DNA from: JBKHJZ01 sp046537875
GTDB lineage: Bacteria; Actinomycetota; Acidimicrobiia; Acidimicrobiales; VFJN01
Assembly (NCBI GenBank): GCA_046537875.1
Contig: JBKHJZ010000206.1
Location: forward strand, 1-5,593
Direction of reading: 5' to 3'
DNA length: 5,593 nucleotides
The notes under the pieces are model-generated. The model saw only the letters and a program-made list of their open reading frames with translations. It was not told where the DNA came from and made no database searches. Both the position numbers and the translations under genes were made by a program. Shown here piece after piece: positions 1 through 5,469 of the stretch (position 1 is its first letter; each line of letters starts with the position of its first letter).

Positions 1-296
1 ACGTGCTCGGGGTGGAGGCAACGGTCTCCGGCGAGCTCGACACCGGGGCGGCGGCCCCGGGCCCGGGCGCCCGGGCCCCGGCGGACGGCCGCCACGCGAC
101 CCGCTACGACCCGACGCCGGCCCAGCGCCTGTTCCTGTTCAGCCGGGCCGACACCATCTACGCCGGGTCGAACCAGATCCAGCGGAGCACCATCGGCGAG
201 CGGGGCCTGGGCATGCCGAAGGAGCCGCGCCCCGGCGCGGACACGGGGCGCAGCCGGACATCCGCCACGACCGCGGCCGGCGGGCGGACACGGTGA
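1..296 (+). CDS. Acyl-CoA dehydrogenase, C-terminal fragment (cut by the window edge)
   Basis: This is the last ~97 residues of a flavin-dependent acyl-CoA dehydrogenase, an enzyme that introduces an alpha,beta double bond into an acyl-CoA using FAD. The family's C-terminal signature is visible: LFLFSRADTIYAGSNQIQRSTIGERGLGMPKEPR. The GSNQIQR stretch corresponds to the usual GT/SNEIQR segment near the FAD/subunit interface, and GLGMPKEPR to the usual end of the protein. The gene starts left of the window; the GTG at position 3 is internal. Before the signature lies a Gly/Ala/Pro-rich, probably disordered insert (about positions 45-95) encoded by an extreme GC palindrome. About 20 poorly conserved residues follow the usual end. 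The TGA stop (294-296) overlaps the GTG start of the SDR gene, implying translational coupling. The order ACAD-SDR matches M. tuberculosis fadE30-Rv3559c, so a FadE30-like role is possible, but too little of the protein is visible to assign it. Confidence 0.9.
   Translation, partial: VLGVEATVSGELDTGAAAPGPGARAPADGRHATRYDPTPAQRLFLFSRADTIYAGSNQIQRSTIGERGLGMPKEPRPGADTGRSRTSATTAAGGRTR
56..81. repeat. GC-only palindrome inside the acyl-CoA dehydrogenase gene
   Basis: Positions 59-78 form a perfect 20-bp palindrome (arms GGGCCCGGGC and GCCCGGGCCC, axis between 68 and 69). It extends to 56-81 with one mismatched pair (58/79). All bases are G or C. It encodes part of the Ala/Gly/Pro-rich insert (about AAPGPGARAPA) ahead of the conserved C-terminal signature. 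Its in vivo role, if any, is unknown. Confidence 0.8.
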
Positions 297-1096
297 GCGT
301 CAGCCCCGTGCCGCCGACGCCGCCGCAGCCGCCGCCCGAGCCCGCGGGTCACGGGCTGCTCGCCGGCAAGGTCGCGCTGGTCACGGCGGCCGCCGGCACC
401 GGCATCGGGTCGGCCACCGCCCGCCGCCTGCTCGCGGAGGGCGCCACGGTCGTGATCAGCGATGCCCACGAGCGCCGGCTCGAGGAGGCGGCGGACGAGC
501 TGGCGGCCGGGGGCGAGCCGCCGCTCGCGGTGCCCTGCGACGTGACCGACGAGGCGCAGGTGCAGGCGCTCTTCGCCGCCGCGCTCGACCGCCACGGCAG
601 GATCGACGTGGTGGTCAACAACGCCGGCCTGGGCGGGACCGCCCCGCTCGTCGACATGACCGACGACCAATGGCACACGGTGGTCGGCGTCACGCTCACG
701 GGGACCTTCCGGTGCACCCGGGCGGCGCTGCGCATCCTGTGCCCGCAGGGCTCGGGGGTGATCGTCAACAACGCCTCGGTGCTCGGCTGGCGGGCGCAGG
801 CCGGCCAGGCCCACTACGCCGCCGCCAAGGCGGGGGTGATGGCGCTGACGCGCAGCGCCGCCGCCGAGGCCGCCCCCTCCGGGGTACGCGTGAATGCGGT
901 GGCCCCGAGCCTGGCCATGCACCCGCACCTCAGCAAGGTGACGAGCGACGACGTGCTCGGCCAGCTCGTGCGGCGCGAGGCGTTCGGCCGCGCCGCCGAG
1001 CCCTGGGAGGTGGCGACCGTGATCGCGTTCCTGGCCAGCGACTACGCGTCGTACATGACCGGCGAGGTGGTGAGCGTCAGCTCGCAGCACCCGTGA
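293..1096 (+). CDS. ipdF: Short-chain dehydrogenase/reductase, IpdF (Rv3559c)-like, steroid C/D-ring catabolism
   Basis: A 267-residue NAD(P)-dependent classical SDR. The Rossmann glycine motif is at residues 31-39 (TAAAGTGIG), the CDVTD adenine-site motif at 82-86, NNAG at 109-112, catalytic Ser162 in NNASVLGW, and Tyr175/Lys179 in YAAAK. The fourth tetrad residue, normally Asn in the NLTG segment, is Thr134 (VTLTG). The body (NNAGLGG..PLVDMTDDQW, NNASVLGWRAQ, YAAAKAGVMALTR, EAFGRAAEPWEV, IAFLASDYASYMTGEV, terminal SSQHP) closely matches what I recall of mycobacterial Rv3559c, a KstR2-regulon reductase in degradation of the cholesterol-derived indane propionate HIP. That comparison is from memory, not a search. 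The GTG start at 293 overlaps the ACAD stop (GTGA); only a weak GGGCGG precedes it. A proline-rich N-terminal tail (residues ~4-18) precedes the fold and looks disordered. An in-frame GTG at 308 is an alternative start. The alternative function is a generic FabG-like reductase. Confidence 0.85.
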   Translation: MSVSPVPPTPPQPPPEPAGHGLLAGKVALVTAAAGTGIGSATARRLLAEGATVVISDAHERRLEEAADELAAGGEPPLAVPCDVTDEAQVQALFAAALDRHGRIDVVVNNAGLGGTAPLVDMTDDQWHTVVGVTLTGTFRCTRAALRILCPQGSGVIVNNASVLGWRAQAGQAHYAAAKAGVMALTRSAAAEAAPSGVRVNAVAPSLAMHPHLSKVTSDDVLGQLVRREAFGRAAEPWEVATVIAFLASDYASYMTGEVVSVSSQHP

Positions 1097-3614
1097 CCGG
1101 GGCGCCCGCTGGCTGCGGCGCGCCCTCGCCCTCGCCGTCTGCCCCGATCTCGAGCGCGTCGGCCCGCTCGACCATCACGTTCGTCTGGCGGCCGCCGAGC
1201 CCCCGGACGATGAACCACAGCGACGCCGCCGCCACGACGTACGCGGCCGCCCCGGCGGCGAAGGTCATCGTGATCCCCAGGAACAGGGCGATGACCGTGG
1301 CGAAGACCGAGGCCACCACCGACATGGCGCCGTTGATGCCCCAGAGGAACGCGGTGGGCGCCTCCGGGTCGGTCGACGCCGCCCGCATGCCGATGGCGAA
1401 CGGCATGCCCATGAACAGCGCGATCGGGGCGAGCATCGCCACGGCGACCGCGATGCGGACCGGGGTGGTGGCGCCGGCGAAGGAGTCGACCAGCCGGGGC
1501 GCGATCAGCCCGAAGGCAACCAGCAGCACCAGTAGCGCGCCGACCGGCAGCAGCATCCGGCGCGGCCGCTCGATGTCGATCACCTTCTCCACGAGCATGC
1601 TGCCCACGCCGCTGAACAGCAGCACGGTGAACAGCACCACGGTCAGCGCGTACGTCGGGTGGCCCAGGAACGTGCTCAGCCGCTGGAGCTGGGAGATCTC
1701 CACCATCAGGAACGCGAGCCCGATCCCGGCGAAGTAGAGGTAGAAGGGCACCCGGCCCCGGTGATTGGTCCGCCGCCCCATGTGCACCAGCGGCCCGCCG
1801 ATGCACACCGCCGCCAGCAGCAGCACCGCCAGTGCCAGCGACGCCAGCGTGACGACCGGCCGCATCACCTGGTCGTCGGCCCAGCCCGCCCGGCTGAGCA
1901 GCGTCCCGATGTCTGCCATCTGGAAGAAGAACGGCCGGTCGTCGGTGGGCGGCGAGATGTCGGCCGTGGTGCGGTCGACCACCGGGCCGGGACCACCGGG
2001 CGCCGTGAGCTCTCCCCACACCGTGTCGCCGCCCACCGAGGGCGTCAGGATCGGGGTGAACTTCAGGTCGGTGGCCGCCTCGTCGATGCTGGCGAGAGCG
2101 CCGGCGTCGAACGGCTCGGGGCTCACCAGCACGCTGGCGGTGGTGGCGCCGAGCGAGTTCGGCGGTCCCTCGTAGATCAGCATGTGGTCGCGGGGGTTGG
2201 CTGCGCCCCGCTCGTGCAGCACCTGGGCGGCCAGTGCCACCGTGCGCATGGTCTCCAGGGGCTCGCGCGTCTCGTGGCGGAACCACCGCGACACCGACAG
2301 GATCCCGTCCCCGTGGAGGCGGTCGAGGTAGGTGTGCCAGGCGTCGGTGGTGTAGAGGCTGTTCTCGCTGAGCGCGAAGGCGCCGGCCGACGTCGCGGCG
2401 AACGTGTCGATGAGCGAGATCTGGATCGTGTCGAAGCGCCGGTCGGTGCGCGTGAGCCAGCTGCGGGCCTCGTCGTTGACCAGGTCGATCCGGGGATCGC
2501 GGTCGAGGTGGCCGGTGAAGTCGCCGAGCGGCCCGTTGACCAGGTCGAGCATGTTGCCGTTGATCTCGAGCCCCGTGACGTGGCCGCTGCCGAACTCGAG
2601 CGCCGACAGCACGTCGCGCCCGCCGCCGACCCCCACGACGACGCCGTCGAAGTCGGTCCCCTCCTTCGCGTAGTAGGCGAGGTTGGTGACGTCGTAGCGC
2701 AGCCAGTCGGTCTCGTCGAGGTCGCCCGACCACCCGAGTGCCCAGGTTCCCGCCGTGTTGTCGATGCGCATCGCGAGCGACAGCACCCGCAGGTCGCCGG
2801 GCATCTCGGTGCTCATGCCGTACCCGGGCGGCAAGAAGGGCACGTCGCGGTCGCCCTCGACGGTGATGCGGGAGAAGGCGTTCCACTCGTCGTAGAGGTA
2901 GGTGCCGTCCTTCTGCTCCTTGCTCCAGAGGATCTTGACGAACGGATCGCCGTTGTTCTGGAGGTAGGCGTTCCCGACCCCGGCGACGAGCAGCAGCACC
3001 AGCGCGATCGCCCCGATCCGGACGGTGCCCTGCGCCCCCGCGTCGATGGCGAAGAGCAGCCCGCCGAGCGCGGCGATCGCCCCGATCACGATCACCAGGC
3101 TGGGACCGTCGAACGCCTCGAACGCGACCACGAGCGCCAGGCAGCCGAGGCCGGCGCCGATGAGGTCGACCGCGTACAGCCGGTTGACGCGCCGCGGGAA
3201 CCGGGTGAGCGCCAGGCAGACCACCACGCCGCTGCACACGAACGGCACGGACACCACGAAGCAGCTGAACACCACCGAGAAGATGCCGGCGGCGTTGAAC
3301 TCGGGGACGAACGGCACCGAGAGCTGCATGACGATCGCGAGGGCGACCGACACCGCGAACGCGATCGAGAAGCGCGCCATCTGGCGCTTCACCTTGTCGG
3401 GGGTGAACCACGTGGGGCGCAGGTGGACCACCAGCGCACCCACGGTGAGGCCGAACAGGGCCACCGAGATGGCGACGAAGGCGAAGTGGTACCACATCGT
3501 GACGCTGAAGATCCGCGTGAGCACGATCTCGTACATCAGCGTCGACAGCGTGATGACGAACAGGCCGGCGTAGGTCGCCGGGCGTGCGCGCAGCACTTCC
3601 GTGCCGTTGGACAT
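1077..3614 (-). CDS. Polytopic membrane protein with spermidine-synthase-like SAM-fold domain
   Basis: An 845-residue protein from the ATG at 3614. About seven hydrophobic helices lie at residues ~13-215, a soluble domain at ~216-585, and about seven more helices at ~586-803, followed by a short acidic/Ala-Pro tail. The soluble part has a SAM/decarboxy-SAM-type Rossmann site: GVGGGRD at 328-334, the acidic end of strand 2 at Glu350 (GLEING), NDEAR at 380-384, and the aminopropyltransferase-like core FDTIQISLIDTF (394-405) then ENSLYTTDAWHTYL (417-430) and GDGILSVSRW. The second membrane block has YFAGIGLAFLMVEISQLQRLSTFLGHPTYALTVVLF, typical of membrane-fused spermidine-synthase homologues. 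Those homologues are common, but their substrate and reaction are generally unknown, and polyamine synthesis is not established here. ATG 3614 sits 12 residues before helix 1. Alternatives are GTG 3632 (GGAG four bases upstream) and ATG 3671, which lacks a clear ribosome site. The 3' end overlaps the SDR gene by 20 bp. It stands alone on its strand, 167 bp downstream of the thiolase gene. Confidence 0.85.
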   Translation of the reverse strand: MSNGTEVLRARPATYAGLFVITLSTLMYEIVLTRIFSVTMWYHFAFVAISVALFGLTVGALVVHLRPTWFTPDKVKRQMARFSIAFAVSVALAIVMQLSVPFVPEFNAAGIFSVVFSCFVVSVPFVCSGVVVCLALTRFPRRVNRLYAVDLIGAGLGCLALVVAFEAFDGPSLVIVIGAIAALGGLLFAIDAGAQGTVRIGAIALVLLLVAGVGNAYLQNNGDPFVKILWSKEQKDGTYLYDEWNAFSRITVEGDRDVPFLPPGYGMSTEMPGDLRVLSLAMRIDNTAGTWALGWSGDLDETDWLRYDVTNLAYYAKEGTDFDGVVVGVGGGRDVLSALEFGSGHVTGLEINGNMLDLVNGPLGDFTGHLDRDPRIDLVNDEARSWLTRTDRRFDTIQISLIDTFAATSAGAFALSENSLYTTDAWHTYLDRLHGDGILSVSRWFRHETREPLETMRTVALAAQVLHERGAANPRDHMLIYEGPPNSLGATTASVLVSPEPFDAGALASIDEAATDLKFTPILTPSVGGDTVWGELTAPGGPGPVVDRTTADISPPTDDRPFFFQMADIGTLLSRAGWADDQVMRPVVTLASLALAVLLLAAVCIGGPLVHMGRRTNHRGRVPFYLYFAGIGLAFLMVEISQLQRLSTFLGHPTYALTVVLFTVLLFSGVGSMLVEKVIDIERPRRMLLPVGALLVLLVAFGLIAPRLVDSFAGATTPVRIAVAVAMLAPIALFMGMPFAIGMRAASTDPEAPTAFLWGINGAMSVVASVFATVIALFLGITMTFAAGAAAYVVAAASLWFIVRGLGGRQTNVMVERADALEIGADGEGEGAPQPAGAPVTGAAS

Positions 3615-3781
3615 GTCCCCTGTGACCCCCACTGAGCTCCGCCGGACGACCAACTGCGATACGGCGACCATTGCTACCGCACGCCCACCGACGGCGCCAG
3701 TAGGACCGCGAAGGTTGCACGCGGCGTGCGACCACCGGCCGAGGACCGCCGGATGGCCACCCTGCGTGGCGGGCTAGGGCC
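3615..3781. other. 167-bp intergenic region upstream of the membrane protein gene
   Basis: This is the only sizeable non-coding gap. It lies after the thiolase stop (TCA at 3782-3784 on the + strand) and before the membrane-protein start, both genes being on the - strand. Near the thiolase end are two short GC stems: GCCAC/GTGGC at 3756-3760 and 3766-3770 with a 5-nt loop, and CCGGC/GCCGG at 3735-3739 and 3748-3752 with an 8-nt loop. Neither is followed by a T-run in the - direction, so an intrinsic terminator is weakly supported at best. A perfect interrupted palindrome at 3717-3729 is listed separately. I see no convincing -35/-10 pair. If the membrane-protein start is really at 3671, the gap shrinks to 110 bp. 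Confidence 0.6.
3717..3729. promoter_or_regulatory. Possible operator: 6+1+6 inverted repeat
   Basis: The sequence reads GCACGC-G-GCGTGC, a perfect 6-bp inverted repeat with one central base. The spacing is too tight for a hairpin but normal for a dimeric repressor site. It lies about 103 bp upstream of ATG 3614 (46 bp upstream of ATG 3671), where a regulator of the membrane-protein gene could bind. It does not resemble the KstR2 palindrome as I recall it. In DNA this GC-rich a chance 6-bp inverted repeat is not rare, so this is only a candidate. Confidence 0.25.
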
Positions 3782-4972
3782 TCACACCGAGAGGATCACC
3801 GACGACCCGTGGCCGAACAGGCCCTGGTTGACCGTGATGCCCACCCGGGCGCCGTCGACCTGGCGTCCCTCGGCCCGGCCCCGCAGCTGCCAGGCGACCT
3901 CGCACACCTGCGCCAGCGCCTGCGCGGGCACTGCCTCGCCGAAGCAGGCCAGGCCCCCCGACGGGTTCACGGGGATGCGGCCGCCGAGGCTCGTGGCGCC
4001 CGAGCGCAGCAACCCCTCCGCCCCGCCGGGCCCGCACAGCCCGATGTTCTCGTACCAGTCGAGCTCGAGGGCGGTGGACAGGTCGTAGACCTCGGCGAGC
4101 GAGAGGTCGTCGGGGCCGATGCCCGCCTCCTCGTAGGCCGCGTGCGCGATCGAGTCGCGGAACGACCGCTCGGGCGGTGGCATCGCCACCGACGAGTCGG
4201 TCGCGATGTCCGGCATGTCGATGACGGTGTTGGGGAAGGTCGGCGTGACCGTGGCGACCGCCCGCAGCCGCACGGGCGAGCCCCCGGCGTGGCGCCGGGC
4301 CCACTCGGGCGAGGCCAGCACCACGGCCGCCCCGCCGTCGGAGGTGGCGCAGATGTCGAGCAGGTGTAGCGGGTCGGCCACCACCGGCGACGCGAGCACC
4401 TCCTCCACCGTGACCTCCCGGCGGTAACGGGCGTAGGGGTTGGCCAGGCCGTGGCGGGCGTTCTTCACCTTCACGCGGGCGAAGTCCTCCGGCGTGGCGC
4501 CGCACAGGTCGATGCGGCGCCGGGCGTACAGCCCGAAGTAGGCGGGGTTGGTCATGCCGAGCAGGCGGAAGCGCAGCCAGTCGGGGTCGTCGCGACGCTC
4601 GCCGGCGTTGGGGGCGAGGAAGCCCTTCGGGGTGGTGTCGGCTCCGACGACCAGGGCGACGTCGCACATGCCGGCCAGGATCCGCGTCCGGGCCACGTCG
4701 AGCGCCTGAGCACCGGTGGCGCAGGCCGCGTAGGCGGTGGCCACCCGGGCCCCGTTCCACCCGAGCGCCCGCGCGAACGTGGCGCCCGCCACGTAGCCGG
4801 CGTAGCCGGTGCGGACGGTCTCGCCGCCCACCACCAGCTGGACGTCGGTCCAGTCGACCCCGGCGTCGTCCAGCGCGGCGCGGGCGGCGTGGATGCCGTA
4901 GTCGGTGAAGGGCCGCCCCCACTTGCCCCACGGGTGCATGCCCACCCCGATCACGGCGACGTCACCGGTCAC
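3782..4972 (-). CDS. SCP2/lipid-transfer-type thiolase homologue, possible aldolase subunit
   Basis: A 396-residue thiolase-fold protein of the lipid-transfer (Ltp/SCP2-thiolase) class. The N-terminus VAVIGVGMHPWGKWGRP leads to the nucleophile-loop motif with Cys84 (AYAACATGAQAL), then GALVVGAD-like ALVVGADTTPKG (106-117), DICATSDGGAAVVLAS (206-221), AEVYDLSTALELDWYENIGLC (293-313), VNPSGGLACFGEAVPA (335-350) and the C-terminal ITVNQGLFGHGSS (379-391). Compared with SCP2 thiolases, the HDCF motif is YDLS (296-299) and the GHP histidine is Glu346, so thiolysis may be lost. Steroid aldolases such as Ltp2 share this type of change and pair with a DUF35 protein, as here. The GTG start at 4972 is chosen because AAGGGAGA lies six bases upstream and because it overlaps the DUF35 stop (GTGA), indicating translational coupling. 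A reading frame open further upstream to 5389 is a shadow of the DUF35 gene. The likely role is C-C bond cleavage or formation on an acyl-CoA, in the cytoplasm. Substrate unknown; a normal thiolase remains possible. Confidence 0.88.
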   Translation of the reverse strand: MTGDVAVIGVGMHPWGKWGRPFTDYGIHAARAALDDAGVDWTDVQLVVGGETVRTGYAGYVAGATFARALGWNGARVATAYAACATGAQALDVARTRILAGMCDVALVVGADTTPKGFLAPNAGERRDDPDWLRFRLLGMTNPAYFGLYARRRIDLCGATPEDFARVKVKNARHGLANPYARYRREVTVEEVLASPVVADPLHLLDICATSDGGAAVVLASPEWARRHAGGSPVRLRAVATVTPTFPNTVIDMPDIATDSSVAMPPPERSFRDSIAHAAYEEAGIGPDDLSLAEVYDLSTALELDWYENIGLCGPGGAEGLLRSGATSLGGRIPVNPSGGLACFGEAVPAQALAQVCEVAWQLRGRAEGRQVDGARVGITVNQGLFGHGSSVILSV

Positions 4973-5469
4973 GACGGCTCTCCCTTCGGTCCGGACGTCG
5001 CGACGGAACCCGCCGCGCCCGACGGACCCGTGCGAGTGGCCTCGTCCAGCGGCCGCCACCGCCAGGTGACCCGCTCGACCCCGTTGTCGACGAACAGCGG
5101 CTCGATCACCAGCTCCACCGGGGCGCCCACGGCCAGGTCGTCGACCCCGTAGCCGTCGGCGACCTGCCCGAGGACCACGATGCCCTCGGCCTCGAGCTCC
5201 ACGGCGGCCAGCGCGAACGGCTCGTACGGGTCGGTGCGGGGCACGTAGGGCGGCGGGGGCGCGTAGCGGGCGTCGGTGTACGACCACACGCGGCCCCGGC
5301 GTGACAGCCGCACCTCGTCGAGCTCGGTGCCGTCGCAGCGGGGGTTGCGGCAGAAGCCGGTCGCGGGCGGGAAGACCACCGTGCCGCACACCCGGCAGCG
5401 GGTACCGAGCAGCGCCGGCTCGCCGTCGAGAGTGAACCAGCCCTCGATCGCCGGTCGTGTGTCGCTCAT
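4969..5469 (-). CDS. DUF35 zinc-ribbon/OB-fold acyl-CoA-associated protein
   Basis: A 166-residue protein of the ChsH2/Rv3521-like DUF35 family. It has an N-terminal rubredoxin-like zinc ribbon with Cys25, Cys28 (CRVC), Cys40 and Cys45 (FCRNPRC), then an OB-fold: LSRRGRVWSYTDARYAPPPPYVPRTDPYEPFALAAVELEAEGIVVLGQVADGYGVDDLAVGAPVELVIEPL (residues 55-125). In characterised systems DUF35 proteins or domains bind a partner thiolase-like protein and help present the acyl-CoA, as in the Ltp2-ChsH2 aldolase. The immediate downstream gene is exactly such a partner, and the stop (TGA at 4969-4971) overlaps its GTG start by four bases. After ~140 a Gly/Thr/Ser/Pro-rich tail of about 25 residues looks disordered. 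The ATG at 5469 is preceded only by a G-rich, weak ribosome site (GGGGGG about nine bases upstream). That would fit coupling to an upstream gene ending at 5466. Confidence 0.9.
   Translation of the reverse strand: MSDTRPAIEGWFTLDGEPALLGTRCRVCGTVVFPPATGFCRNPRCDGTELDEVRLSRRGRVWSYTDARYAPPPPYVPRTDPYEPFALAAVELEAEGIVVLGQVADGYGVDDLAVGAPVELVIEPLFVDNGVERVTWRWRPLDEATRTGPSGAAGSVATSGPKGEPS
4979..4986 (-). promoter_or_regulatory. Ribosome binding site of the thiolase-like gene
   Basis: On the - strand AAGGGAGA lies six bases before the GTG at 4972. It is the best Shine-Dalgarno-like match noted in the window and falls inside the DUF35 coding sequence. It decides the GTG start of the thiolase-like gene over the longer open frame upstream. 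Confidence 0.7.

Noticed and set aside
158..1090. 310-codon - strand open frame antisense to the SDR
   Set aside because: Low-complexity His/Arg/Gly-rich translation, and the + strand SDR motifs fully explain this region.
1659..3635. 658-codon + strand open frame antisense to the membrane-protein gene
   Set aside because: The composition is dominated by Arg, Glu, His, Val and Gln with no recognisable domain. It is the usual antisense shadow of a GC-rich gene.
1042..3735. Very long second - strand open frame (897 codons) over the membrane-protein gene
   Set aside because: It is Arg/Gly/His/Ala-rich with no domain signatures, while the other frame has clear transmembrane and Rossmann motifs. 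It is a GC-rich shadow frame.
3735..3770. Intrinsic terminator after the thiolase-like gene
   Set aside because: There are only 5-bp stems without a following T-run; such stems are expected by chance in DNA this GC-rich. Mentioned in the intergenic entry but not called.
3774..4931. 385-codon - strand open frame in a second frame of the thiolase-like gene
   Set aside because: Arg-rich translation without motifs; the thiolase frame is strongly supported by Cys84 and NPSGG.
4973..5389. N-terminal extension of the thiolase-like protein up to an ATG at 5389
   Set aside because: The extra ~139 residues are Arg/Gly/Ala-rich shadow of the DUF35 gene. The GTG at 4972 has a good ribosome site and a typical thiolase N-terminus.
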